Of a DNA stretch of 64,000 bases, positions 16,026-25,309 are shown piece after piece. The stretch is taken from positions 124,001 through 188,000 of the forward strand of contig NZ_JAOZEW010000006.1 in NCBI RefSeq assembly GCF_025847235.1. Reading direction: 5' to 3'. Within the stretch, counting starts at the first letter, position 1, and every line of letters begins with the position of its first letter. Source of the stretch: Flavobacterium shii (GTDB lineage Bacteria; Bacteroidota; Bacteroidia; Flavobacteriales; Flavobacteriaceae). Both the position numbers and the translations under genes were made by a program. The notes beneath the pieces are model-generated. The model had not been told where the DNA came from, made no database searches, and saw nothing but the letters and a program-made list of their open reading frames with translations.

Positions 16026-18557
16026 CTAGAATGAAACTCTAAAGCTGATGTTTGGAGTTCTTTGCAGCGAGAATGTTTGGATGTCTTCTATAGAATTTGT
16101 TAAAGAACTAATTCTATAATATTCGCTGATTTCATTTTTCCTGTTTAGGATATTTAAGATAGACAGCCCTAATTTGTATTGAATTCCATTTGTAGTTTCC
16201 CACTTATAAGTAGAGGAAATATTTACCTGTGAAAAAATATGTACATTGGTATTGTTCGGTTTGTTGTATACCAATAGAGGATCCGAAAGATTAATTTGGG
16301 AGAGGTCAGGAGAGGTTTTTGGTCTGCCAGAAGACCACTTTGTTCCCAAGGCAATTTTAAAATTGTTTTTCTCATAAATTCCTGCCCATGATACCGTATG
16401 CATTAACTCAAAATTGTTTGGAAAACTTGGGTATTCATAATTAGAAAAAAGATAATTATTATGGTTATAAGTATAACTTAACCAAGTCAGAAAGTGATTC
16501 ATTTTTTTCTGAATCAGCATTTCTGTCCCAAAAACTTCATAATCGCCAGTCATTCGAACAAACTCTAATTGGTTCTGAAAACCTTGGCTTGAAGTTGTAA
16601 TTCCAGATACTTTCTTATAAAAATTTTCGATATCCAGCAGCCAGTCATTCTTTTTGTAAAATAAATTTAAAGAGAGTTGTTTGCTTCTTTGAATAGGAAT
16701 TGTGGTGTTATTTGAGATAATCCAACGTCTTTTTTCAATGCCAAAATAGTCTTTTTGCAAATCAATAATTTGCTGTGAGTTTTGACTTTTAAGCTCGCCC
16801 AGTAATTCTAAATTTAGGCTTTTACTAATTCCATAGCTAAATTGAATTCGAGGCTCTACAATATATTTTTTAAATTTTTCGATATAATTAATGCGTGTTC
16901 CCACTTTAAAATATATTCTGGAAAGTGTGTCGTTGTATTTTCCTTCTAGAATAAGGGCATGAGTTCTGAGTACATCTTTTACTTTACGATAGAAATCAGG
17001 ATTACTTACCTGTTCTAAGTTAGTAATACCAATTTCATTGTACTGATACCCATCGTTAAAACTGAATTTTGAGTTGATGATATGGTTGTTCTCTAAGTTA
17101 ATTCCATTATTGTTAACGGTATTTTCCTGGATTACATTTTGATCAGTGGTACTTTCTTGGTTGGCAAAAAGCTCATAAGAAGAGTTGTAAACATTAATTT
17201 TAGTGGTATTGAAGTTATTCCAGTTTCTCCTCCATGACAAATTCCCACCATAATTTTGTTGCCTTAAAATATTGTTTTGAGATTTATTTATATTGTATGC
17301 AACGGCACTTTTAAAAACTTCCAGATTGTCTTTTATTGTGATTAAATCAAGTATGATTTGATCTTTAAGCCCAATTTTTTGAGCATATTTTAGCGTCGCA
17401 TCATAAAAGCCAAACTTTTTATCACTGCGGTAATTAATGTTTTGTTTGTCTGAAAAATCAGTGATTGTAGTATTTTGAAAAACTTTATTGAAATATTCTT
17501 TATATGTTGGTGTTTCTACAAAATCAGTAATCGATTTACGTGCCGAGATTTCAATAGAACTCTTTTTCGATAGATTGTACTTCGCATAAACATCAGCATT
17601 AATCATATTTATTCCAGCACTAAAAGAATTCTTTTCTGCTTTTTCAGGCGTAGATGAAATAGCAACGACACTGGATACACTCTCCCCGTAAAATGCAGAA
17701 CTTCCGTTTTTATAAATAGAAATGGTATGTGCCAAATTGGGATTGAAAACCGATATTAAACCAAAAAAATGTCCTGTCTGAAACATTCGTATTCCATTCC
17801 ATAAAAATAAATTTTGGTCGTGTGTACCGCCACGTACATTGATGCTGGATACACTTTCGTCCAGACTGTTTACACCTGGAATTTGCTGCATTGTTTGTAA
17901 AGCATCGGGTTCAATAAGTCCCGGCAAAATACCAAATTTTTTGGGTTTAATTTCAAGTGATCCATCAGTATTTTTTGAAATTCCCGAAGCTAGAATAGCA
18001 TTGGCTCTGATTTCTTGAAGTTCTGTGATTTCAGGCTCTAATATTATTTGGATACAATTTTTTGAATCTACTTTATCGGTCACAATTTTTTTGGTTATAA
18101 ACCCAACGTGACTAATCGAAAAAGTAGTTGCATCTTCTTTTTTTAACTCAAAATAACCGTCAGAATTAGTTCTAACCTGTGCTATATTGGGAGAATTAAT
18201 ATTGGCATTTTCAATAGGTTTTTTATCTATACCTGAAAAAACGTATCCGCAAATTTTTTGAACAGTATTATCTTTTTTATAAATGTTAATGAATTTGTTC
18301 TTTATGTTTTCAAAAGACAAATTGGTTTTTTTAGCTAGATATTGTAATTTTTGTTCTAAGGAAAGTGATCTTTTTGGAGGATTTAATTGAAGATTAACAA
18401 TATTGTCTTCAGTGTAATTAAAACTAACCTGATGCTGTTGTTCAATATCATTTATGATGTTTTTTAAAGGCATAAGTTTTCCTTTGTCCTGAGCAGAAAG
18501 CTTCAGGACAAGGAAAAATGTGAGAAACAAAAAATGAAATGATTTGGGGAACAGCAT
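16026..18557 (-). CDS. TonB-dependent receptor with STN and carboxypeptidase-regulatory domains
   Basis: 843 residues: signal peptide (to about residue 22), an STN domain (about 30-92) that relays the signal to an anti-sigma factor, a carboxypeptidase-regulatory-like domain (about 97-175), a plug (about 205-320, with the typical QQIPGVNSLDESVSSINVRGG) and an outer-membrane barrel ending in RTPNISFRVSF. It directly follows a FecR gene (adjacent bases), forming the classic sigma/anti-sigma/receptor unit. There is no SusD partner, so it is not a SusC-type glycan importer. The ligand (siderophore, haem, cobalamin or other) cannot be told. Confidence 0.9.
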   Translation of the reverse strand: MLFPKSFHFLFLTFFLVLKLSAQDKGKLMPLKNIINDIEQQHQVSFNYTEDNIVNLQLNPPKRSLSLEQKLQYLAKKTNLSFENIKNKFINIYKKDNTVQKICGYVFSGIDKKPIENANINSPNIAQVRTNSDGYFELKKEDATTFSISHVGFITKKIVTDKVDSKNCIQIILEPEITELQEIRANAILASGISKNTDGSLEIKPKKFGILPGLIEPDALQTMQQIPGVNSLDESVSSINVRGGTHDQNLFLWNGIRMFQTGHFFGLISVFNPNLAHTISIYKNGSSAFYGESVSSVVAISSTPEKAEKNSFSAGINMINADVYAKYNLSKKSSIEISARKSITDFVETPTYKEYFNKVFQNTTITDFSDKQNINYRSDKKFGFYDATLKYAQKIGLKDQIILDLITIKDNLEVFKSAVAYNINKSQNNILRQQNYGGNLSWRRNWNNFNTTKINVYNSSYELFANQESTTDQNVIQENTVNNNGINLENNHIINSKFSFNDGYQYNEIGITNLEQVSNPDFYRKVKDVLRTHALILEGKYNDTLSRIYFKVGTRINYIEKFKKYIVEPRIQFSYGISKSLNLELLGELKSQNSQQIIDLQKDYFGIEKRRWIISNNTTIPIQRSKQLSLNLFYKKNDWLLDIENFYKKVSGITTSSQGFQNQLEFVRMTGDYEVFGTEMLIQKKMNHFLTWLSYTYNHNNYLFSNYEYPSFPNNFELMHTVSWAGIYEKNNFKIALGTKWSSGRPKTSPDLSQINLSDPLLVYNKPNNTNVHIFSQVNISSTYKWETTNGIQYKLGLSILNILNRKNEISEYYRISSLTNSIEDIQTFSLQRTPNISFRVSF

Positions 18558-19457
18558 TTATTTTTTGTCAAAAATTATTTTATTATTTGAGACTTTTTTC
18601 ACCTCTAAATGGTAGGTTGTACTAATAATTTGCAAAGCTACATCCAGATCTTTAGTTGGTAATTTTCCGGTAAAAAGCGAAGTTGTATCTTTTGCATTCA
18701 GTTCAATCGTAATATTGTATTGTCTTTGAACTTCGTCTAACAGGCTTTTGATGTTTTCTTGATAAAAAGCTATTTGATTGTCCATCCATTCCGGTTTTGG
18801 AGCACTTACAACGGTATTGAATTGTTTTCCGTTTTCAAAAGTAACGCTTTGTCCGTGTGTTAATAAAATTTGTGTATCTCCATAATTTACCTTTACGCGT
18901 CCTTCGTAACACACAACATCAAACCTATTTTTTCGGGCTTTAACGTTAAATCGAGTACCTAAAACGGTTACATTTCCTAGATCGGTTTGTACTTCAAATC
19001 GTCTACCTTTGGCTACTCTAAAATAAGCTTCTCCTTTTAATTTAAGGAATCTGTTGTTGTCCCAGTTCCATTTTTTATAGTTTATTTCAGAAAGGGAATT
19101 TAGCACCACTTCAGAGTTGTCAGGCAATAAAAAAGTGGTTCTTTCTCCAAAATCTGCTTTCTGAGTTTGAGGCACAAAAAAATTGAAGGCAAATGTGATT
19201 CCAAGAGCCAACACCAAGACTGCAGCTATTTGAAACATCCATTTTTTGTATAGAGGAACTACTCTTGGAGTCACTTTTTTCTGATTTAGAATATCTGACA
19301 GCATGCTATTTTCATCCAAATCATCTACTTCTAAATGATCTGTATAATTCTTTATCTTTTGGTATTTTTCAAAATCGGGACTTGCCTCAAATTCAGCCAA
19401 TTCATCTGGTGATAAATCATTGTTGAGCCATTTTGCTAATAAGCGATTTTTTTTCAT
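18558..19457 (-). CDS. FecR-family anti-sigma factor
   Basis: 299 residues. Cytoplasmic N-terminal part (about 1-70) that would bind the ECF sigma factor, one transmembrane helix (about 75-95), a periplasmic FecR domain (DFGERTTFLLPDNSEVVLNS, LKGEAYFRVAKGRRFEVQT, VLGTRFNV) and a C-terminal DUF4974 domain (about 225-298) that contacts the receptor STN domain. It sits between the sigma gene (51 bases upstream) and the TonB receptor, whose start is immediately adjacent. Confidence 0.93.
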   Translation of the reverse strand: MKKNRLLAKWLNNDLSPDELAEFEASPDFEKYQKIKNYTDHLEVDDLDENSMLSDILNQKKVTPRVVPLYKKWMFQIAAVLVLALGITFAFNFFVPQTQKADFGERTTFLLPDNSEVVLNSLSEINYKKWNWDNNRFLKLKGEAYFRVAKGRRFEVQTDLGNVTVLGTRFNVKARKNRFDVVCYEGRVKVNYGDTQILLTHGQSVTFENGKQFNTVVSAPKPEWMDNQIAFYQENIKSLLDEVQRQYNITIELNAKDTTSLFTGKLPTKDLDVALQIISTTYHLEVKKVSNNKIIFDKK

Positions 19458-19508
19458 TGTACTGTACTATATTATTAAAACAATTAGAACTATAATTACC
19501 CTACTTTT

Positions 19509-20024
19509 TTATAAATCAATTTCTTTACGTAAGCTTAACAAAGCGACATGAATGCGTTTTTCGACTGCCTTTACACTAATATTTAATTCTAAAGCAATTT
19601 CGCTGTATTTCTTTCCGTCAATTCTATGCATCAAAAAAGCAATACGTTGTTTTTCGTTTAAGTTTTCAATGGCTTTTAATAGTTTGGTTTGAAACTGTTT
19701 TTCTTCCAGAATATATTCGGGATTTTCATTTGTTTTATCTAAACCGTTGAAGTTTTTTTCATATCTCAAAACCACTTTTTGATGTGCAATTTCGTTGAGA
19801 CTGCTGTTATTTGCAATAGTATAAATATAAGATTTTGCTTTTTCTAGTGGTACCGAAGCGCAGTTTTGCCAAAGTTTTACAAATGCTTCTTGAGCAACAT
19901 CTTCTGCCTGGGCTAAATTGCCAAATTTGTAAAAAAGAAAATTCCGAAGTGCTTTTACATGACTTTTGAAAAAAGACGAAAAAATTATTTCGTCACAAGT
20001 ATTTGATAGTTTTTTTTGTGGCAT
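19509..20024 (-). CDS. ECF RNA polymerase sigma factor (FecI-like)
   Basis: 171 residues with sigma region 2 (LRNFLFYKFGNLAQAEDVAQEAFVKLW, about residues 24-50) and region 4 (LNEKQRIAFLMHRIDGKKYSEIA and the helix-turn-helix ELNISVKAVEKRIHVAL, about 118-165). It is the first gene of the sigma/FecR/receptor operon and would direct transcription of that or nearby genes when the receptor binds its ligand. A -7 box lies about 23 bases upstream of the start. Confidence 0.93.
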   Translation of the reverse strand: MPQKKLSNTCDEIIFSSFFKSHVKALRNFLFYKFGNLAQAEDVAQEAFVKLWQNCASVPLEKAKSYIYTIANNSSLNEIAHQKVVLRYEKNFNGLDKTNENPEYILEEKQFQTKLLKAIENLNEKQRIAFLMHRIDGKKYSEIALELNISVKAVEKRIHVALLSLRKEIDL

Positions 20025-20046
20025 TTCGATTTCAGTTGATACGATG

Positions 20047-20054
20047 CAAAAGTA
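20047..20054 (-). promoter_or_regulatory. -7 promoter box for the sigma-factor operon
   Basis: Read on the minus strand the sequence is TACTTTTG, matching the Bacteroidota -7 consensus. The rest of the 415-base gap 20025-20439 shows no gene. Confidence 0.45.
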
Positions 20055-20418
20055 TTTGTTTTTACTTTAAGTAGGGTAAAAGCAAAGCTGATTGTTTTAT
20101 AAAGGTATAAAATGCTATTACCTTTTGATAATTTAGTATTGAAGAAATAGAACTAAAAAACAATCTCATTAAGTTAAGGAAAAATCAATAAAATAATTGC
20201 TAATTTTTGATTACTTCGCCTGTTTGCTCTTTCTGGCTCGAGTAACAATTTTGGATGTATGAAACCTAGAGAAATAGATAATATTAGTATTTACCAATAC
20301 TACATCAAAAATCTCCAATCGTTAATCTTCAATGTAAAAATTCTTAAATTATTGATATTGAACGAACAAATTCTCTGATACTGAATTTATATAAAAAAAA
20401 ACAGTTTCTAAAAATTAT

Positions 20419-20426
20419 TACCTTTG
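20419..20426 (+). promoter_or_regulatory. -7 promoter box close to the lipoprotein start
   Basis: TACCTTTG matches the -7 consensus and lies only 13 bases before the ATG, so the transcript leader would be very short. Confidence 0.45.
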
Positions 20427-20439
20427 TAAAAATATAAAT

Positions 20440-21459
20440 ATGTACCCTTTGAAAAAATATTTATCAATAGTAGCACTCCTATTCTTATTGTCTTGCCAAA
20501 GTGAAATGGATGAGCAAAATAATTATGCACAAGGAACAGTTACAAATACTTCTCCTCTTACTTCTTATTTGCAAAGGGTTGCAATGGTACAAACGGTTCA
20601 GGATAATGTAATCGACAGGTCTAGTTATTGTACTATAAAACTTCCTTATACAGTTACTGTTAATAATGTAAAAATTGCAATTAATACCACTGCCGATTAT
20701 CAAAAAGTAATAGATAATATTAATGCAAATACTTATGATGATGACATTGTAAAAATTGATTTTCCCGTAATGATGGTATACTATAATTACATCGAAAAAA
20801 ATATTCCGAATGAAGCTGATTTTAATGATTTAATCGATTATTGGAATCTTTACCCTGATCTGTTGTCAAAAATTAATGGACTAAACATCAACTATCCAAT
20901 AACCATTAATAGTTATAACAGTGCCAATCAAATTGCAAGTTCTCAATCGATTGTAAGTGATCAGGCCTTTTTTAATTTTATAAAAAACTTGAATAGCAGT
21001 CAGTATATTTCCTTACAATATCCAATTACAATAGCAGATTACAACAATCAGACAAAATCAATTACGAATAATTTAGAGTTCGAAAATGCTATAAAATATG
21101 CTATTGATTACTGCCCTGAAAATAACATTGTAACACTTGATTTTGTAGCAACAATAACAAGTGGTTCTTGGGGAATACCTTATTTCTTTAATACTTCAGA
21201 GAAAACGGCATCTTACAGCGGATATTCATTTGTGTTTAAAAGTGACAAATCTATAGTAGCTACTAAAGGCGCGATTATGGAAACCGGTCAATGGGACAGT
21301 AAATTAGAGTATGGGGTTAGAGAATTACAAATAAATTTCAGTTCAGAATTACTTAGTAAATTGAATAGTAATTGGAAATTGTTTGAGTTTAATAATTCGC
21401 AGATACGATTACGTGATGTAAGTACTAGCACTAACTATCTTTATTTTGAAAAAAAATAA
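20440..21459 (+). CDS. Lipoprotein with tandem beta repeats, function unknown
   Basis: 339 residues. Lipoprotein signal with the lipobox LLSC (Cys about residue 19). The mature part contains about five degenerate units of roughly 40 residues, each beginning with a strand of the form hydrophobic-x-(Y/F)-P-(I/V)-T-(I/V) (LPYTVTV, IDFPVMMV, INYPITI, LQYPITI, LDFVATI) and continuing into a helix (DYQKVIDNI, EADFNDLI, DQAFFNFI, EFENAIKY). I do not recognise a named family. It is probably anchored in the outer membrane. It lies just upstream of an IS6-family remnant and has no partner gene. Confidence 0.75.
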   Translation: MYPLKKYLSIVALLFLLSCQSEMDEQNNYAQGTVTNTSPLTSYLQRVAMVQTVQDNVIDRSSYCTIKLPYTVTVNNVKIAINTTADYQKVIDNINANTYDDDIVKIDFPVMMVYYNYIEKNIPNEADFNDLIDYWNLYPDLLSKINGLNINYPITINSYNSANQIASSQSIVSDQAFFNFIKNLNSSQYISLQYPITIADYNNQTKSITNNLEFENAIKYAIDYCPENNIVTLDFVATITSGSWGIPYFFNTSEKTASYSGYSFVFKSDKSIVATKGAIMETGQWDSKLEYGVRELQINFSSELLSKLNSNWKLFEFNNSQIRLRDVSTSTNYLYFEKK

Positions 21460-21517
21460 ATGCTAACAGTCGTGGTTTATTGGCACATTATCATATATTA
21501 ATATAGGAATCTAAATT

Positions 21518-21699
21518 GGTTCTCTTGCATCTGGAGTTAAGTTTTACCTTTGTCTTTTTTTAAATTCTAAAATTAAAGAAAATCAAGGGTTATTGTTCTC
21601 CAAAATCTATTATTCTTCAGGCTGTGTATTCCAAACTTAGGTTTTCGTTAAGATATCGAAATGATAATGAAAATGAAGGGAGTTCAAGTTGACAATTTG
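21518..21699 (+). mobile_element. IS6-family remnant: left end and 5' transposase fragment (degenerate)
   Basis: The segment begins with the terminal sequence GGTTCTCTTGCATCTGGAGT and runs parallel to the IS6 copy at 29184 (GGTTCTGTTGCATTTAGAGT, then matching stretches such as AAATTCTAAAATTAA and AATCAAGGGTTATTGTT). The transposase frame is broken by a frameshift near 21660. The element has no right half here; a matching right end is found at 26392-26426. The rest of the gap to 22155 has no clear gene. Confidence 0.7.
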
Positions 21700-21858
21700 T
21701 TTTGGAAGAAATAATTTTTCGAAATATCATTTATATTCATGATACAATTAAGTAATCCTCTCATAATTTGTTGGTGATTTAATGCATTATTGTATTAAAT
21801 GATCTTATTATTTTGGTTGAAATTTATAAATCTCAAAAAAACTACCTTTGTTTTACGG

Positions 21859-21921
21859 ATGAAATATATAAGTTTAGGAAGTAAAGTCCATTCCTGTAAA
21901 TATTCTGCCTTCAGAACTTAG
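21859..21921 (+). other. Possible 20-codon open frame behind a -7-like box
   Basis: TACCTTTG at 21843-21850 is followed by ATG at 21859 and a 20-residue frame (MKYISLGSKVHSC...). There is no independent sign that it is translated. It may be the start of a decayed gene. Confidence 0.2.
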
Positions 21922-22144
21922 TAAGTAATACTCAGACAACTTAATGGAAATTAACAATGAAAAGTTAGAAAAAAACGCACCCTAATTGCTACAACAGATC
22001 TAGGGAATTAGCTTAATGGAAAATTGGTTTAGTATTTGTCCGGATTTGGCAATTTGTATGTGATACCAGAGACTTTATAGGCAATGTCATTAAATCATTT
22101 GTTTTAGTCTTAAGGACAATTAAATTTCTATTAAAAAAAATAAT

Positions 22145-22152
22145 TACTTTTG
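22145..22152 (+). promoter_or_regulatory. -7 promoter box abutting the AraC start codon
   Basis: TACTTTTG lies only three bases before ATG 22156. Transcription starting about seven bases downstream of the box would begin at or just after the start codon, suggesting a leaderless transcript or a mis-called start. Confidence 0.45.
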
Positions 22153-22155
22153 TAT

Positions 22156-23067
22156 ATGAGAATATCTGATGCTACATCTTCTATCGACCTTGCAAAATCT
22201 GCTGCAATATCAAACATTATTCAAAATGATGCTAACACTTTCCATATACTGGATCTGAGCATTGCTGATAACCCGTTTTTTTCATTTGAATATAACCGAA
22301 AGATATTTTACACAGCCACTTTATTACAAGGGGAATATCATCTTGAATTTGAAGATAGAAATATTGATATTTCTGGCAATTCATTACTTTTCACTACTAC
22401 CAAAATTCCTTTTGGGATACATTCGACTGGTTTGGGATATGCAGGGATCAGCTGCATGTTTAAAGAGGAGTTTATTACTAAAGCCAACAGTGGTTATCGA
22501 TTACTTGAATTCCCGATTTATAAACCAGGTAGGCAGAATATCTATTCGTTAACAGATAAGCAAACGAAAGATTTTATTGATATTTACACGAAAATATTTA
22601 ATGAAAAACACGAAAATAGTGCCTATAAAAATAATTTGCAACGTACTTACTTACTTGAAATCATTTTTAATGCACAAAAGCTCGCTCCGGTTAGCTCTTT
22701 CGTCAAAACAAATAATACGACAGAGGTCATCGCCTGTTCCTTCATAAGATTACTAGAATCGCAGTTTCCCATAGAATCCCCGCAGAATATAATCCAATTT
22801 AAAACTCCAAAGGATTTCGCAGACAGCCTGTCTCTTCATCCCAATTATTTGAACCGCCAGGTAAAATTATCCAAAGGCAGAACCGTAAGTGAGATCATCG
22901 CTGCAAGACTTCTTCAGGAGGCTAAGATTTTATTAAAATTAACCAACTGGCATGTTGCGGAGATCTCTTTTACACTTGGTTTTGCGGAGCCATCACATTT
23001 CAATTTATTTTTTAAAAAGCATGCAAACGCTTCCCCTACAGATTACAGGAAGCTACATAAAGAATAA
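22156..23067 (+). CDS. AraC-family transcriptional regulator
   Basis: 303 residues from ATG 22156 (a TTG two codons upstream is also in frame). N-terminal cupin-like sensing domain (about 1-180) and a C-terminal AraC/XylS DNA-binding domain with two helix-turn-helices (FADSLSLHPNYLNRQVKLSKGRTVSEII, then WHVAEISFTLGFAEPSHFNLFFKKHANASPTDYRK, around residues 220-300). It precedes an SDR gene on the same strand with 120 bases between them, which carry the SDR gene's own promoter. It probably regulates that gene. Confidence 0.9.
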   Translation: MRISDATSSIDLAKSAAISNIIQNDANTFHILDLSIADNPFFSFEYNRKIFYTATLLQGEYHLEFEDRNIDISGNSLLFTTTKIPFGIHSTGLGYAGISCMFKEEFITKANSGYRLLEFPIYKPGRQNIYSLTDKQTKDFIDIYTKIFNEKHENSAYKNNLQRTYLLEIIFNAQKLAPVSSFVKTNNTTEVIACSFIRLLESQFPIESPQNIIQFKTPKDFADSLSLHPNYLNRQVKLSKGRTVSEIIAARLLQEAKILLKLTNWHVAEISFTLGFAEPSHFNLFFKKHANASPTDYRKLHKE

Positions 23068-23155
23068 GTTGCTTTTTCATAGATATTAGACAAGTAAGTT
23101 TGATTATAGTAAGGATCGGTTTTATTTACGCTAATACAGGCTACGCTTTCCGTTC

Positions 23156-23163
23156 TACCTTTG
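23156..23163 (+). promoter_or_regulatory. -7 promoter box for the SDR gene
   Basis: TACCTTTG, 24 bases before the ATG at 23188, matching the Bacteroidota -7 consensus. Confidence 0.5.
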
Positions 23164-23187
23164 TATTAAATTAAATAATTTACAAAT

Positions 23188-23919
23188 ATGACAAAGATAG
23201 CATTAGTTACCGGTGCCAATAAAGGCATTGGTTTTGAAACAGCTAAACAACTTGCCGAGCAGAACATCAAGGTTTTATTAGGCGCAAGAAATGAAACTGA
23301 AGGTAAAAAGGCCGAAGGAGCTTTACGAGGCTTATCGCTAGATGTTACCTACATTAAACTGGATATCAGTAATTCAGTAGATATAGTGAATGTTAAAAAC
23401 TACATTGAAGGCGAATATGGTGTATTGGACATCCTGGTCAACAACGCAGCCGTATTTTTAGACAGCGCATGGTTCGGAAATAACACTGAAACTGTTCCAT
23501 TGCAAACGCTTCGTGACACATTTGATATCAATTATTTTGGTACCGTTGAACTGACCCAGGCTTTATTACCGGCAATCAAAAAAAGTAAATCTGGGCGTAT
23601 TGTAAACATCAGCAGTGTTTCCGGTTCTTTCGATGTTCACCTGGATGAAGCTCACTGGCTGTATGCTTTAAAACCATATGCCTACAGTGCATCAAAAACA
23701 GCTTTAAACCAGTTTACAGTTTTTCTGGCTCACGCACTTCGCGAAACCAATATAAAAGTAAACGCAGCAAATCCAGGTTGGGTTCAAACATCAATTGGAT
23801 CAAATCAGGCGCCGCTTACACCAGAAGAAGGTGCAAAAACAGGCGTTGCATTAGCTTTGCTTGATAAAAATGGACCAACAGGAACTTTTTCTCAGTCTGG
23901 CGAAGTATTACCATGGTAA
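23188..23919 (+). CDS. Short-chain dehydrogenase/reductase (SDR)
   Basis: 243 residues, classical SDR: cofactor motif T-G-A-N-K-G-I-G (about residues 8-15), NNAAVF around 88, catalytic serine in NISSVSGS (about 140) and the Y-x-x-x-K pair in YSASK (about 165-170), then NAANPGWVQT. The arrangement resembles carbonyl-reductase-like SDRs that reduce aldehydes, ketones or quinones with NADPH. It is paired with an upstream AraC regulator and a downstream YjbR-like gene. Confidence 0.9.
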   Translation: MTKIALVTGANKGIGFETAKQLAEQNIKVLLGARNETEGKKAEGALRGLSLDVTYIKLDISNSVDIVNVKNYIEGEYGVLDILVNNAAVFLDSAWFGNNTETVPLQTLRDTFDINYFGTVELTQALLPAIKKSKSGRIVNISSVSGSFDVHLDEAHWLYALKPYAYSASKTALNQFTVFLAHALRETNIKVNAANPGWVQTSIGSNQAPLTPEEGAKTGVALALLDKNGPTGTFSQSGEVLPW

Positions 23920-23962
23920 AAGCTGATTCCTTATTTTAAAATGGAAATTAATCAATTATTAT

Positions 23963-24313
23963 ATGAATGTAGAAGAGTTTAGAGATTTCTGTCTGTCATT
24001 CCCCGATACGCATGAAGGCATGCCGTTCGGAGCTTTCTTTAAGAATGCTCAGTCTATCCTCGTATTTTATGTTGGTAAGAAAATGTTTTGCTTAATCGAC
24101 CTTGATAAATTTGATCGTTGTACATTAAAATGCGACCCTAAGCTCATTGATGAGCTTAGGGAACATAAGGGCATTGATAAACCGTTTAACTTGAGCCAAA
24201 AACACTGGATAAGTGTTGCTTTAAACGGGGATGTCTCCCAAGAATTGATCAAAGATCTTGTTACGAAATCTTACCAACTTGTTGCAGAAGGTATTTCGAA
24301 GAGAAATAAATAA
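23963..24313 (+). CDS. MmcQ/YjbR-family protein
   Basis: 116 residues matching the MmcQ/YjbR family (a CyaY-like fold with DNA-binding-type features): N-terminal FRDFCLSFPDTHEGMPFG, central KMFCLIDLDKFDRCTLKC and C-terminal KPFNLSQKHWISVALNG. The molecular role of the family is not settled. It is 43 bases downstream of the SDR gene on the same strand and is probably co-transcribed. Confidence 0.85.
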   Translation: MNVEEFRDFCLSFPDTHEGMPFGAFFKNAQSILVFYVGKKMFCLIDLDKFDRCTLKCDPKLIDELREHKGIDKPFNLSQKHWISVALNGDVSQELIKDLVTKSYQLVAEGISKRNK

Positions 24314-24391
24314 AATAACATCTTTATAAATTCTGAAAAGAAAATTAATTTTTTAAAAATTGATTATGAAATAGTATTTTGATTGTTTGAA

Positions 24392-25291
24392 TCAGTTATT
24401 CTTAATCTTTTCCCGAAATTCTAAGGGAGCCATTTGCGTTCGTTTTTTAAAAAGCGTGCTAAATGACTGAGGATGTTCAAAGCCAAGATCGTAGGCGATT
24501 TCACTGATGGATAATTCAGTTGCCGATAGTTTTTCTTTAGCCTTATTGATTAGCTTTTCATAAATATGCTCTTTTGTATTTCGCCCAGTATGTATTTTCA
24601 AGAAATCACTGAGATAATTTGGAGAAATATTTAGAGCTTCGGCAATTAAACGAACACTTAAAAGACTTTTTTCGGCTGTGTTGTCATTATAATAATCATT
24701 GATAAACCTTTCAAATTTTGTAAGCAACGCATGACTATTGTTTTTGCGTGTTATAAACTGTCTTTCATAAAATCGGCTTGAATAGTTTAGAAGCAGATTA
24801 ATCTGTGAAAGAATAATATCCTGAGTGTGGCGGTCAATATGCTGGCATTCTTTGTCAATTCGATCCAGTATTTCTATCAGATATTTTTCTTCCTGTGCTG
24901 ATAAATGCAGCGCTTCATTTACCGCATAGGAGAAAAATCCAAAATCAAATATTCTTTGGGCTAGCGGATGTTTCAAAAGAAAATCTTCATGAAATATCAG
25001 TAGATAACCCGCTCCACATTCCATATTATGAAAATCCAAATACTGCACCTGATTAGGTGCAGTAAAACTTAGTACGCCTTTATCGTAATCATAATGTCCT
25101 TGACCGTATCTGATTTTTCCTTTGGAATCTCTTTTTAAAGCAACGCAGTAGAATTTATTGATAAATCCTTTCCAGATTTCATCATCCAGAAAAATACTTT
25201 CAGATAAATTTATGACACTAACCATTGGGTGTTTGGGTTCCGGAAGAGAAAGCAGGCGATGAAAAGCAGATACAGATGCAATAGTATTCAT
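24392..25291 (-). CDS. AraC-family transcriptional regulator
   Basis: 299 residues with an N-terminal cupin-type sensory part and a C-terminal AraC domain (LIAEALNISPNYLSDFLKIHTGRNTKEHI, then ISEIAYDLGFEHPQSFSTLFKKRTQMAPLEFREK, about residues 205-295). Its start lies 18 bases after the aldo-keto reductase stop on the same strand, so the two are probably one operon, with the regulator controlling the reductase. It converges on the SDR/YjbR pair. Confidence 0.92.
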   Translation of the reverse strand: MNTIASVSAFHRLLSLPEPKHPMVSVINLSESIFLDDEIWKGFINKFYCVALKRDSKGKIRYGQGHYDYDKGVLSFTAPNQVQYLDFHNMECGAGYLLIFHEDFLLKHPLAQRIFDFGFFSYAVNEALHLSAQEEKYLIEILDRIDKECQHIDRHTQDIILSQINLLLNYSSRFYERQFITRKNNSHALLTKFERFINDYYNDNTAEKSLLSVRLIAEALNISPNYLSDFLKIHTGRNTKEHIYEKLINKAKEKLSATELSISEIAYDLGFEHPQSFSTLFKKRTQMAPLEFREKIKNN

Positions 25292-25309
25292 AACGAGGTC
25301 TTTTTAAGT

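Noticed and set aside
16026..20024. SusC-type glycan uptake locus
   Set aside because: There is no SusD partner, and the sigma/FecR/STN layout is that of a FecA-like signalling receptor.
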